In this document: positions 1-7,959 of the stretch, piece after piece
Numbering within the stretch: position 1 is the stretch's first letter
Layout: each line of letters begins with the position of its first letter
DNA from: JAJYSO01 sp964586655
Lineage (GTDB): Bacteria > Bacteroidota > Bacteroidia > Flavobacteriales > Flavobacteriaceae
DNA length: 18,420 nucleotides
Reading direction: 5' to 3'
Assembly: GCA_964586655.1 (NCBI GenBank)
Contig: CAZPGY010000030.1
Location: 1-18,420, forward strand
Notes under the pieces: generated by a model
The model's database searches: none
What the model was told of the DNA's origin: nothing
What the model saw: only the letters and a program-made list of their open reading frames with translations
Program-made: the position numbers and the translations under genes

Positions 1-2
1 GA

Positions 3-104
3 AAACCTTTGAAAAAGTGTAATAATAATGGTCAACGTATTTCAGGACAAGACAAGCATCCGTTTACAAACAGAAAAATAATACCGATAAAAAACATATT
101 TTGA
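3..104 (+). CDS. possible 3' end of an upstream gene (partial)
   Basis: The frame starting at base 3 is open from the window edge to a TGA at 102-104 and reads as a plausible hydrophilic C-terminus ending in the residues IIPIKNIF. I recognise no family. The only positive sign is that its stop overlaps the likely TTG start of the TSUP gene (TTGA at 101-104), the geometry of translationally coupled genes. Thirty-four open codons in AT-rich DNA can occur by chance; the other two forward frames also allow short tails ending at 10-12 and 20-22. Sequence left of the window would settle it. Confidence 0.25.
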   Translation, partial: KPLKKCNNNGQRISGQDKHPFTNRKIIPIKNIF

Positions 105-838
105 CTTTGACGACAATACTAATCCTAATTATAAGTTTTTTTGCTTCGCTCGTCAGATCAACTTTAGGCTTTGGAGAATCACTCATTGCTGTCCCTTTAT
201 TTTCACTCTTTTTACCCCTTGAAGTAGCTGTTCCTCTATCAGTTTTATTGTCAATTATTATAGCTTTGATTATTGTAATTCAAGACCATAAAAAAATTCA
301 TTTCCAAAGTGCAAAATGGCTGGTAATCTATGCAATTATAGGCATTCCCATAGGTTTGTTGATTCTTATTTATGGAAACGAAACCTTCGTTAAAATTACT
401 CTTGGACTTTTAATCATAGTATATTCGACTTATTCCCTGTTTTACAAGAAAATAAAAACGGAAACAAAAGAAAACAAAAAAACTTTGCTGTTTATCTGTG
501 GATTCTTATCGGGCGTATTTGGTGGCGCTTATGGGCTAAACGGCCCTCCATTAGTCGTTTATGGAAATTTAAAAAATTGGACCGCAAAACATTTTCGAGC
601 AACCTTACAAGCCTACTTTTTACCTGCAAGCCTAATCGGAGCTTTTGGATACTATGCAAAAGGACTTGTCACAACAGAAGTGAATTCTTATTTTTTGTAT
701 TCTTTGACAACGGCAATCCCTGCAATATTTTTGGGTAGATATTTAAATCACAAACTAAATGGAAGCTCGTTTTTTAAATATGTTTATTGGAGTTTAATTG
801 TAATAGGACTAATTTTAATATTTAATTCAATGAAATGA
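101..838 (+). CDS. TSUP family (TauE/SafE) membrane transporter
   Basis: A 245-residue, very hydrophobic protein with about eight membrane segments (roughly residues 3-19, 26-60 as two, 73-91, 96-115, 128-148, 168-186, 195-211 and 226-242). Two half-repeats each carry the glycine-rich TSUP signature: GFGESLIAVP near residues 23-32 and GVFGGAYGLNGPP near 138-150. TSUP proteins export or import small sulfur-containing or organic anions across the inner membrane; the substrate cannot be read from sequence. No ATG lies near the N-terminus, so the start is TTG at 101 (or TTG at 107). The gene is markedly AT-rich with A/T-ending codons, unlike the core genes to its right, and is followed by non-coding DNA with hairpins, so recent acquisition is plausible. 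It has no partner gene in the window. Confidence 0.88.
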   Translation: MTLTTILILIISFFASLVRSTLGFGESLIAVPLFSLFLPLEVAVPLSVLLSIIIALIIVIQDHKKIHFQSAKWLVIYAIIGIPIGLLILIYGNETFVKITLGLLIIVYSTYSLFYKKIKTETKENKKTLLFICGFLSGVFGGAYGLNGPPLVVYGNLKNWTAKHFRATLQAYFLPASLIGAFGYYAKGLVTTEVNSYFLYSLTTAIPAIFLGRYLNHKLNGSSFFKYVYWSLIVIGLILIFNSMK

Positions 839-1281
839 AAACAAAACAGCCCATAATCAAGTAGGCAACCCCGCTTCTCGATAGAAACGAGCTAAACCGC
901 TCACAGCTCTACTGAGCGCAAACGAAGTACCACTAAGCCCTTCGACTATCGCTATTAGATTTGCTCAGGATAGACCAAGCGGTTCCCGCACTTAGCTGCT
1001 GCCGTTTCCGGGGACTATCCCGTTCGTGCGGGATTCCGTCCAAAATTGGCAAGCCTACAATTATAAACGAAACTTTAGGAAGATTTCACGCTAAAAATGC
1101 TAACCTAAAAATAACCGCAGTACTCGGAATATTATTAAAAGTAAAAGAGCCCCCTACTCTATCAATTAAAAGATAAAGAAATCTGGCTGAATGATAAGCT
1201 AATCAATAGGGTGTTGAATTTAGCAAATGAATAATCATTGCAATCAGATGGGAAATTGGCGAGGTTTTTCGGGGTATCCGT
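839..1281. other. non-coding region with hairpins and degenerate repeats
   Basis: About 440 bp between the TSUP stop and the converging outer-membrane gene. Visible structure: a 6-bp inverted repeat CGCTCA/TGAGCG (898-903 and 913-918); a stretch near 938-975 resembling the CTTCGAC...GCTCAGG intergenic repeats common in Bacteroidota but split by extra bases; and the hairpin listed at 1017-1034. A 71-codon ORF at 961-1176 begins on a non-ATG codon inside this repeat-like DNA and resembles nothing I know, so I do not call it. I see no clear terminator or RNA gene. Confidence 0.5.
1017..1034. repeat. hairpin ATCCCG-TTCGTG-CGGGAT
   Basis: Perfect 6-bp arms with a 6-nt loop. It closely resembles the 16-bp palindrome at 18330-18345 (shared pattern ATCCCGnnCGTGCGGGA). 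No T-tract follows, so it is not an ordinary terminator. It may be part of a dispersed intergenic repeat. Confidence 0.5.
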
Positions 1282-3960
1282 TCACAATTGAAAACTCAAG
1301 ACCAACAAAAGGGTTCGGGCTTGAATATAGGTTCGATAATCATAAACCCTAAATTCATTAAAAGAATTTCGATTTTTATATTTTATATCAAAGATATTTT
1401 TTGCCCTAATTTCAATTCCCCAAGGACTGTTTTTAAAATCATAATAGAGCACAGCATTAAAGATTTGAAATTTATTTTTCATACGACGTTTTTTATTTTT
1501 ATACCAAGTATATGCATAATCCAGCTTAAGAATAAAACCGTCAAGAAAATTATAATCAAAATGGAGATAGGGATTAATTGCAGTAAACTGATTTTTAAAA
1601 GCATCAGATTTTGACAAGCTAAAGCTTTGGCTCACTCCTACTTCAATGTTGGGTAGTTTTTTAAAATCGGTTTCTACCGCAAGATTATACCGATAATACT
1701 GTGAATCATATCGCTCAATATTTTCATTAATTAAGCGAGAATAGTCATAAAAACGGAGCTGACCGCCAAAGCTTACGCTCCATTGATCCCAACGTTTTTG
1801 GAAGTTACCCGAAAAGCCATACGAGTTTTCAGGGAAATCTGAATATATTAGATGTCCCACTTGGTCAATCCCTTCAAGTTGGGTCACATACTGACTCGAT
1901 TTAAGAACATGTCGATAGTAGAGGTTGGTGTAAAAGCTAATATCCCGGTATGTGCTAAATTGTCTATAGTTGAGATTAACATAGTGTGCCAAGCTATTTT
2001 CCAAGTTTTTATTTCCTTTAAAAAGCCGGTTAAAACTTGTCAACCTGTACCGGTTGGCATAGGAAGTAATTTCTTGAAAAACCGAATTCAAATTATAGTT
2101 CAATTCAATTTTTTCTCCATTTGAAAGCTTATATTTCGTGTAAAGTTCAGGTAGAACCCCCCCTTTTTGCGCATCAATTATAGAAGTTTCAAACTGATTG
2201 GCTTTCCATAAATAGTGATGATAAATGACCCCGGGCCTGAAAATAAACTTGCCAAGCTTAAATTTGTATTTCAATCCGATATAGGGATCTATCATTTGAA
2301 AATTGACATCATTGTCAAATCCTGCTTTTTTAAAACTATTCATTGTTCCGTCATCCAAGCGCTGATAGTCTCTGCTTTCATAGGATTGGTGTGCATAATA
2401 AACCCCGGCCACCGGGTAGAGATGGTTGGTGTTGTTAAGCACCCAGTAATGTTTATACTTTAGGGCGAATTTGTGAGTGGTTTTTTGATAATGATGCAAG
2501 AAATTGTAAGTATCCCCACTGCTGACAGCCGGAATAATCTCTCCGAAAACAGGTTGGTCAAAAAACCAATTAGACAGGCTTCGATTTCTTTTATAAATAT
2601 AATTGGCTTTCCACACAGAGGTATGTTTATAAGTAGGTCTGCTATTGTATCTGAAATAATTCTTCACCACTACTTCATGCGGATTATTCGTTGCCCAAGC
2701 TGCATGTAAACGGTCTCCTAATAGAGATTTTATATCTTTATAATATTCATTATCAGAAGCATTGACCAACAGGTGATAAGCCATATCGGTTTTGGAATCA
2801 GGTTGATATCGGAGCTTAATTTTGCTGTATGAACCAAAATCCTGCTGTTGGGTCTTTCGTGCTCTAAATTCATTCAGCTTGTCCTGAACTAAGTAGGTGA
2901 TATTGCTATTGCTATGCGATCTGTTTTTTTGTAGAGCTGCAATGGTATAGGCTGATAACCGAAGCTTCGGAGCTATTTGACGGGTGAAATTAAATGCGCC
3001 AAAAATTGTTTTTTGAAACAAAACATCTGTGTTGTCACTAAATCTATTCAATCCGATATTTCCGGAATAAATAGGATCATTATTCAAATTCATATACCCA
3101 CCCTTAAACCGCATCAAGTCTTTAAAACCCAATGGAGATTCCCCTACATTATTAAAGCTTCCAATAAAATTAACCGTAGATTTCGGGCTGTAATAAAAAA
3201 GGGCGGGACGAATATTGTATCGATTCTCAATCCCTCCTCCTGCCTGACTTTCTCCAAAAACAAAGTGTTTCTCCCCTTTTTTTAGTTTAATATTCATAGC
3301 CATGACATTGCTATGGCTAAGTCCCTTCATAAAAGCTACTTGATGATAATCGTCAATAGCCACGACCTGATCCACAGCATCCGACGGAATATTATTGACC
3401 CCCAGTTGCACATCTCCGCTAAAAAATGGCTTGCCGTCTACCAACAGTCTGGATACGGTTTTGCCATTGACTGTCACCCTTCCTTCTTCGCTCACTTCTA
3501 CCCCGGGAAGCTTCTCAAGAATATCGCGTAGTTTGCGTTCGGCTCCCGTTTTAAAGCGATTGGTATTATAAATAATAGTGTCTTCTTTAACAACAACAGC
3601 CATTTGAGATTGAATGACCACCGGCTCCATATTAACAACACCGGCCTGAAGTTTATATGATTTGGTTTTATGGGTTTGCAATTGCAAGGTATCATTAAGC
3701 TTGGCATAACCTATATGCGTGATTTCAATATGATAGGTAATTCCTTTGGCAAGTTTGAGTCGATAACGCCCCTTTTGATCGGTAATGGCAAAAGTTGTTT
3801 GTTGAGTTCCTTCTAAAGAAGTGGCAATAATGTTGGTGTTTTGAAGAGGATTTTTAGCAGTATCCTTTATCACCCCTTCCAGCGTCACCTGTTGTGCCCA
3901 TAAGGAAAAACAGCCCAAAACACAGCATAAAAATAAAGATATCCTTTTAGTTTTTAACAA
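1282..3960 (-). CDS. outer-membrane beta-barrel protein, TonB-receptor-like, GLPGLI partner
   Basis: An 892-residue protein. Residues 1-22 form a signal peptide (cleavage likely after LWA, before QQVTLEG). Residues about 26-107 are a CarboxypepD_reg-like beta-sandwich; about 118-227 resemble a TonB-receptor plug (LRDILEKLPGVEV, then VNGKTVSRLLVDGKPFFSGD); about 235-892 are Tyr/Phe/Asn-rich beta-barrel strands of the OMP_b-brl_3 kind, ending in the aromatic-rich LLLVLSFQL typical of outer-membrane barrels. No ATG exists before residue 111, so the start is TTG at 3958-3960, immediately before the signal peptide. The GLPGLI gene ends 15 bp upstream, so the two are probably one transcript. Barrels of this type paired with GLPGLI genes are frequent in Bacteroidota but their cargo is unknown; the protein may import a peptide or metal, or be an orphan barrel. 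Confidence 0.88.
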   Translation of the reverse strand: MLKTKRISLFLCCVLGCFSLWAQQVTLEGVIKDTAKNPLQNTNIIATSLEGTQQTTFAITDQKGRYRLKLAKGITYHIEITHIGYAKLNDTLQLQTHKTKSYKLQAGVVNMEPVVIQSQMAVVVKEDTIIYNTNRFKTGAERKLRDILEKLPGVEVSEEGRVTVNGKTVSRLLVDGKPFFSGDVQLGVNNIPSDAVDQVVAIDDYHQVAFMKGLSHSNVMAMNIKLKKGEKHFVFGESQAGGGIENRYNIRPALFYYSPKSTVNFIGSFNNVGESPLGFKDLMRFKGGYMNLNNDPIYSGNIGLNRFSDNTDVLFQKTIFGAFNFTRQIAPKLRLSAYTIAALQKNRSHSNSNITYLVQDKLNEFRARKTQQQDFGSYSKIKLRYQPDSKTDMAYHLLVNASDNEYYKDIKSLLGDRLHAAWATNNPHEVVVKNYFRYNSRPTYKHTSVWKANYIYKRNRSLSNWFFDQPVFGEIIPAVSSGDTYNFLHHYQKTTHKFALKYKHYWVLNNTNHLYPVAGVYYAHQSYESRDYQRLDDGTMNSFKKAGFDNDVNFQMIDPYIGLKYKFKLGKFIFRPGVIYHHYLWKANQFETSIIDAQKGGVLPELYTKYKLSNGEKIELNYNLNSVFQEITSYANRYRLTSFNRLFKGNKNLENSLAHYVNLNYRQFSTYRDISFYTNLYYRHVLKSSQYVTQLEGIDQVGHLIYSDFPENSYGFSGNFQKRWDQWSVSFGGQLRFYDYSRLINENIERYDSQYYRYNLAVETDFKKLPNIEVGVSQSFSLSKSDAFKNQFTAINPYLHFDYNFLDGFILKLDYAYTWYKNKKRRMKNKFQIFNAVLYYDFKNSPWGIEIRAKNIFDIKYKNRNSFNEFRVYDYRTYIQARTLLLVLSFQL

Positions 3961-3975
3961 GACAGGCTTACTTTT

Positions 3976-4686
3976 TTAGGGGGTAAATAATTGAAAATAA
4001 CGGTTTTGTGAAATGCGTTTTCCTCGTTCCGGTTTCTTTATTTCTTGTTTTTCCCGACTAAGTTTTACCCGCTCTGCGTAAAAGTAAAAATGATGCCGTT
4101 TTAACCCCAAAATCATACCGGGAAGCCCGGCAAAACCAAGGGGACCATATTGAAAGGGAATATCCGGGGTAAACCAAGCCACAACCTCTCCTTCTACCAG
4201 CCGATTAAGCTTAATTTTTGCAGTGGCTTTATAACATTTATAGCCGGCAATAAAGCGGTGCCCATCTCTGATTTTCCAATTTAGGCTGTCCAAACTTTTC
4301 ATTACCAACCAAGTTTTACCCCTCACACTAAATTGATGGGTACGCATTCGCTGATTCAAATTAACATAAAAGACTCCCTGCGCAGCTGAAGCTGCCTTTG
4401 CTAATTCAAGGTTTGCTCCATTGTCATTTGTCATGTAAGTTGGAGAAGTAAATCGAGATTCATTTTCATTAAATTTTAAGGTATAATCAAGAAACCGCAC
4501 CTGATTAGCTATATTTCTGAAGTGATTTAGCAAGTTTAATTTCTTAAGTCTGGAGCCCTCTATTTTTGCAGTATCCACCAAGTTTTCTACGGCTTTTTCT
4601 CGATAAGTAATTTGTCCCGATACATATTGGGCTTGAGCATATTGGCTCCATAAAAAAAGCCCCAATAAGAGCATGATTCGATTCAT
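3976..4686 (-). CDS. GLPGLI family protein
   Basis: A 236-residue exported protein. Signal peptide residues 1-19 (MLLLGLFLWSQYAQA core), mature start near QYVSG. The family hallmark is clear: AWFTPDIP at 170-177, then GPLGFAGLPGMIL at 181-193, a variant of the eponymous GLPGLI motif. The family is Bacteroidota-specific and of unknown biochemical function; members often sit beside TonB-receptor-like barrels, as here (barrel gene starts 15 bp downstream). Length and architecture are ordinary. The basic tail (KKPERGKR at about 218-225) has no recognised sorting domain. A -7-like promoter box lies about 63 bp upstream of the ATG. Confidence 0.9.
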   Translation of the reverse strand: MNRIMLLLGLFLWSQYAQAQYVSGQITYREKAVENLVDTAKIEGSRLKKLNLLNHFRNIANQVRFLDYTLKFNENESRFTSPTYMTNDNGANLELAKAASAAQGVFYVNLNQRMRTHQFSVRGKTWLVMKSLDSLNWKIRDGHRFIAGYKCYKATAKIKLNRLVEGEVVAWFTPDIPFQYGPLGFAGLPGMILGLKRHHFYFYAERVKLSREKQEIKKPERGKRISQNRYFQLFTP

Positions 4687-4748
4687 TTGATTTTTGATTT
4701 TCAGCTTCTCTTCTTCAACATACTTTTAGATATTCAACGAAATACAGA

Positions 4749-4756
4749 CAAAAGTA
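4749..4756 (-). promoter_or_regulatory. candidate -7 box (TACTTTTG) of the GLPGLI-barrel operon
   Basis: On the minus strand this reads TACTTTTG, a full match to the Bacteroidota -7 consensus TAnnTTTG, about 63 bp before the GLPGLI start codon. I do not find a TTG -33 box at 17-23 nt upstream, so this is only a half-site match in AT-rich DNA. Confidence 0.35.
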
Positions 4757-4817
4757 ATGCCAAATTTTTCATAATTAAATTATTTTAAAAAATCAATACA
4801 ATCATAAAATTACACGC

Positions 4818-5096
4818 ATGTACAAGCGAATAGTATCAAATTATCGTTACCAACAACAGATGATAGCCAACAACTGCTCAGGGAGCTGCATGGGCTGTAT
4901 TTATCCTAACTGCGACAAGAGTTTTTCACCTCCTGTGGAGTGTTCTTTATTGAAATTTAAAATTGATAAAAATACCTCGGGATTTCATGCTGGAGATATT
5001 TCCGGTGTAGGGACTATTGGGGTCTTTGTCACGGATCAATTCGTCATTGATGGCAAAGACAGCTCGGATGGATGGGGTAAACTTAAAAAAGAATAA
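4818..5096 (+). CDS. doubtful Cys-rich small ORF, overlaps porT antisense
   Basis: A 92-codon ATG ORF. Its first 43 codons lie in the gap between the GLPGLI and porT genes and look protein-like: a basic, Tyr/Gln-rich start, then Cys at 20, 24, 27 and 32 (NCSGSCMGC...PNC), a spacing that could bind a metal or an Fe-S cluster. From codon 44 on it is simply the antisense of the porT 3' end, including strands encoding conserved PorT residues, so that half is probably not selected as protein. It may be the start of a real small gene whose own 3' end was lost or frameshifted, a convergent overlapping gene, or chance. I recognise no family. Confidence 0.22.
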   Translation: MYKRIVSNYRYQQQMIANNCSGSCMGCIYPNCDKSFSPPVECSLLKFKIDKNTSGFHAGDISGVGTIGVFVTDQFVIDGKDSSDGWGKLKKE

Positions 5097-5648
5097 ATAA
5101 AAATCAATTCCAAAACCTATTTCCCAATAATAAGTAGAAGTTTCCATTCTAAATTCTCCCGACATATTATCGGAAGGGTTGTCTTCGTTACTGGAAAGGT
5201 TAATAGAGGTAGACAATCCGGCAATGACAAAAGGTTTAAAATTGTTTATTCTCTTGGTTGAGAACTTCAACAACAAAGGAATGTGTACATAAGTTGATTT
5301 GACATCGCGCGTATTACCGGTGGGGGCATTCGGAGAGATATTGGGAAATACCAATTGACGAGAAACAAACATCACACCGGGTTCCAACCGCAAATCAAGG
5401 TAATCATTGATGCGCATATTTCCAACCAAGCCTACATTAAACCCGGCTTTTTTATTGACTTTAATATCGGGGCCGGCCTGTTTATATTCAAATTTGAAGT
5501 CATAAGTATTAAACCCCAAATAATATCCCCAAGACCAGGCTTGCTTGTCAAAATTTTCTTTATTCCTCAGCTTTTCTTTGGTAAACAGTTGGGCATGAGT
5601 AGTTTGGTAGCTCAAGAAAAGTAGTAAGACAACAAGTAATTTCTTCAT
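4947..5648 (-). CDS. porT: PorT family outer-membrane beta-barrel (type IX secretion/gliding)
   Basis: A 233-residue protein with a clean signal peptide (residues 1-19, LLVVLLLFLSYQTTHA, then QLFTKEK) and alternating beta-strands of an eight-stranded-type barrel. PorT-like landmarks: LRLEPGVMF near 87-94, STYVHIPLLLKFS near 118-130 and GFGIDFYLFFFKFTPSI near 178-194. PorT is required for secretion by the type IX system in Porphyromonas gingivalis and is linked with gliding genes in flavobacteria. The open frame extends to a TTG at 5657, but the ATG at 5648 places the Lys-Lys signal peptide at the N-terminus and is preferred. The ubiE stop lies 12 bp upstream; a ubiE-porT neighbourhood recurs in flavobacteria (from memory), which supports the name. 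A generic PorT-family barrel cannot be fully excluded. Confidence 0.82.
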   Translation of the reverse strand: MKKLLVVLLLFLSYQTTHAQLFTKEKLRNKENFDKQAWSWGYYLGFNTYDFKFEYKQAGPDIKVNKKAGFNVGLVGNMRINDYLDLRLEPGVMFVSRQLVFPNISPNAPTGNTRDVKSTYVHIPLLLKFSTKRINNFKPFVIAGLSTSINLSSNEDNPSDNMSGEFRMETSTYYWEIGFGIDFYLFFFKFTPSIRAVFAINDELIRDKDPNSPYTGNISSMKSRGIFINFKFQ

Positions 5649-5660
5649 AAACGGCAATTC

Positions 5661-6386
5661 CTATTTTGAACAGGTGTAAATAGAGGCGACTCCCATGGTT
5701 TGTGGGCTGTCCTTCACATTAGTAAACCCTGTTTTTATCAAAATATTGTTGAAAGCTTCTCCATATGGAAAAACAGAAGCGCTTTGAGACAAATATCCGT
5801 ATGCTTCACGATCTTTAGAAAAAAGTTTCCCAATGGTGGGTAAAATATATCGGGTATAAATTTTATAGCCTTGTTTAAACGGCGTTTTTTGAGGAACGGC
5901 GGTTTCCAATACCACAAAAATCCCTCCCGGTTTTAAGACTCGATAGATTTCAGACAATCCTTTTTCCAGATCTTCAAAATTTCGAACCCCAAAAGCAATG
6001 CAAATGGCATCAAAATGGCTATCGGCAAACGGAAGGTCTTCCGAATCTCCAATTTGCAAGCTGATATGCTTTTCTAAGCCTTTGTCTTTTACTTTCTTAC
6101 GCCCCACCTTCAGCATTCCCTCAGAAATATCGGCCCCAATAATATTGGTCAAGCCTTTCTCTGCCAAACTAATGGCCAAATCGCCGGTTCCGGTGGCAAT
6201 ATCCAGCACATTTTCAGGAGACTGCTTGGCGATGGTCTTGATGACTTTGCGGCGCCACGATTTGTCCAATCCCAACGAAATCACTCGATTAAGTCCGTCA
6301 TATTCCCCCGAAATGGTATCAAACATTTGACTGACCTGCTGCTTTTTAGCCTGATCAGAATCTTTATACGGGGTCACTTTTTTCAT
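5661..6386 (-). CDS. ubiE: demethylmenaquinone methyltransferase (UbiE/MenG)
   Basis: A 241-residue SAM-dependent class I methyltransferase performing the last C-methylation of menaquinone synthesis (demethylmenaquinone to menaquinone), the quinone used in this phylum. Visible: YDGLNRVISLGLDKSWR (29-45), the family's first signature; SAM motif I LDIATGTGDLA (61-71); acidic ADIS (85-88); GDSEDLPF (113-120); AFGVRNF (131-137); and RVLKPGG (149-155). The usual LEFS-type motif after it is LETAVP here, a small deviation. The frame stays open to a non-ATG codon at 6458, but homologues begin near the PYKDS stretch, so the ATG at 6386 is chosen. porT follows 12 bp after the stop, giving a probable two-gene operon. 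Confidence 0.93.
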   Translation of the reverse strand: MKKVTPYKDSDQAKKQQVSQMFDTISGEYDGLNRVISLGLDKSWRRKVIKTIAKQSPENVLDIATGTGDLAISLAEKGLTNIIGADISEGMLKVGRKKVKDKGLEKHISLQIGDSEDLPFADSHFDAICIAFGVRNFEDLEKGLSEIYRVLKPGGIFVVLETAVPQKTPFKQGYKIYTRYILPTIGKLFSKDREAYGYLSQSASVFPYGEAFNNILIKTGFTNVKDSPQTMGVASIYTCSK

Positions 6387-6752
6387 CAAATTTATTTTTT
6401 GCAAATATAGGCTATTCATTAGGAATAGAACTTTGCAATATATAGTTTTACGCTCCACTGCCTCCTAATGATTTTATCTAAATTACAGATTGACTTATTT
6501 TCGGGAGATTGGGAACAATTTCTGATTCCAAGAAGATTTGTTATGACAGAATTTGTTTGAGCTATAAAATAAATCTCGACGAGGCTTACCAAGAATATTG
6601 TTGAATGGCCGACGTCACGAAAATATGACAAAAAGCACCGCCTATCGAAGTGAGATTAGGGACGTACAGTACAGTTGATGCTGTATCAAAAACAGGTTAC
6701 GCAAAAAACAAAAAATACGCCTCCCCTATTCCCTGAATAACCGCTCATCTGT
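6387..6752. other. non-coding gap between divergent ubiE and panB
   Basis: About 370 bp with no convincing gene. A 30-codon ATG ORF (6468-6560, plus strand, containing SGDWEQFLIPRRF) and a 70-codon minus-strand ORF opposite are too short and unrecognised to call; either could be a relic. A weak 5-bp hairpin TACAG/CTGTA lies near 6670-6686. Promoters for ubiE-porT should lie here, but I see no good -33/-7 pair on the minus strand. Confidence 0.4.
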
Positions 6753-6782
6753 TTGAGGATTAAAAAAGAATGTGTAATTTTA
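6753..6782 (+). promoter_or_regulatory. panB promoter, Bacteroidota type
   Basis: TTG at 6753-6755 (-33 box) and TAATTTTA at 6775-6782 (-7 box, one mismatch to TAnnTTTG) are separated by 19 nt, within the usual 17-23 nt. The predicted transcript start, near 6788, leaves a short leader of about 17 nt before the panB ATG at 6805. No Shine-Dalgarno is evident; the leader is A-rich, as usual in the phylum. Confidence 0.55.
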
Positions 6783-6804
6783 GCCTGCTAAAAAATAGAA
6801 CTTT

Positions 6805-7623
6805 ATGTCCACTGCTAAAAAAGAACGCAAACGCATCACTGTCAAATCTTTGGTCAATATGAAAGCCGAAGGGGAAAAAATCGCTATGCTCACCGCCTAT
6901 GATTATTCCATGGCAAAGATTGTAGATGACGCCGGAATAGATGTCATTTTGGTAGGAGATTCTGCCGCTAATGTGATGGCCGGCCACGAGACTACTTTAC
7001 CCATTACGTTGGATCAAATGATTTATCATGCTACCTCTGTAGTTCGTGCGGTCAACCGTGCATTGGTGGTTGTCGATTTGCCTTTTGGTAGTTTTCAAAG
7101 TGACCCTCAGGAGGCCCTGAGATCTGCAATTCGAATCATGAAAGAAAGCGGAGCCTCTGCAGTAAAAATGGAAGGAGGTTATGAAGTGCAAGACTCTATC
7201 GAACGCATCTTAAAAGCCGGTATTCCGGTGATGGGGCATTTGGGCTTAACGCCGCAATCCATCAATAAATTTGGCACCTATAAAGTAAGAGCCAAAGAAG
7301 AAGAAGAAGCCGATCAGCTCATTAAAGACGCCAAAATGTTGGAAGAAATCGGATGTTTTGCCGTGGTACTGGAAAAAATTCCGGCCGCGTTAGGAAAAAG
7401 AGTGGCCGAGCATATTTCCATTCCGGTTATTGGCATTGGTGCAGGCCCCGGTGTAGACGGACAAGTGTTGGTAATTCACGATATGATTGGAATGACTAAG
7501 GAGTTTCACCCCCGATTCTTGCGCCGTTACCTCGATATGGGCAGTCAAATGACCTCCGCTTTCCAAAAATATACCGAGGATGTCAAATCCGGAGACTTTC
7601 CCAATAAAGACGAACAGTATTAA
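6805..7623 (+). CDS. panB: 3-methyl-2-oxobutanoate hydroxymethyltransferase (PanB)
   Basis: A 272-residue cytosolic TIM-barrel enzyme that transfers a hydroxymethyl group from 5,10-methylene-tetrahydrofolate to alpha-ketoisovalerate, giving ketopantoate, the first committed step to pantothenate and CoA. All landmark residues are present: metal-binding D52 (LVGDSAAN) and D91 (VDLPFGS), K121 and E123 (AVKMEGG), H145 (GHLGLTPQ) and the catalytic E190 (VLEKIPA), followed by IGIGAGPGVDGQVLV (209-223). Length is typical. The gene is alone on the plus strand with its own promoter; panC/panD are not in the window. Confident identification. Confidence 0.97.
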   Translation: MSTAKKERKRITVKSLVNMKAEGEKIAMLTAYDYSMAKIVDDAGIDVILVGDSAANVMAGHETTLPITLDQMIYHATSVVRAVNRALVVVDLPFGSFQSDPQEALRSAIRIMKESGASAVKMEGGYEVQDSIERILKAGIPVMGHLGLTPQSINKFGTYKVRAKEEEEADQLIKDAKMLEEIGCFAVVLEKIPAALGKRVAEHISIPVIGIGAGPGVDGQVLVIHDMIGMTKEFHPRFLRRYLDMGSQMTSAFQKYTEDVKSGDFPNKDEQY

Positions 7624-7959
7624 AACTTTATTGCAATAGCCATTTTAAGGGGAATTAAATCCATCTTCAAATTCCCAAAATCAGCTGCATCATAAAGATT
7701 TTTTTTTATTTCTTTCAAAGCAACCAGATCCGTTTGTTGCATCAAAGCTTTTTTTTATTTTCTTCACAAAAATTGGACTCTTGACTTCAATAATAGCTGT
7801 TTATTTGCATTATGCGTGAATATTAATCATATAAATAATTAAATTACTATTTGTTTTTAGTGAATATTATAAAATATTAACGAAATTTAAATACACATGA
7901 TTTTGTACTCATTTAGAATATAGGTTTCTTTGTCCACAGTAATCAAAAAAAAATATACT
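7624..7959. other. AT-rich intergenic region with short direct repeats
   Basis: About 336 bp between panB and the lipoprotein gene. It holds an imperfect direct repeat with T-runs (about 7684-7717 and 7736-7768, each starting G[CT]TGCATCA and running into 8-9 T), a 7-bp inverted repeat GGGAATT/AATTCCC (7650-7656, 7670-7676), a weak stem GCAAC/GTTGC (7720-7724, 7736-7740) 8 nt before a T-run that might end panB transcripts, and a 10-bp direct repeat GTGAATATTA (7816-7825, 7860-7869), a possible operator for the lipoprotein gene. TAGGTTTC at 7921-7928 is a near-match to a -7 box. Confidence 0.35.

Noticed and set aside
839..900. Integron attC-like site after the TSUP gene
   Set aside because: The sequence just after the stop (ACAGCCCATAATC) recalls cassette ends, but I found no complementary inverse core downstream, and no integrase is present.
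961..1176. 71-codon plus-strand ORF
   Set aside because: Non-ATG start inside repeat-like DNA, unusual composition and no recognisable family.
6387..6458. N-terminal extension of ubiE to 6458
   Set aside because: The extra 24 residues (hydrophobic, non-ATG start) are absent from the family; the ATG at 6386 gives the normal N-terminus before PYKDS.
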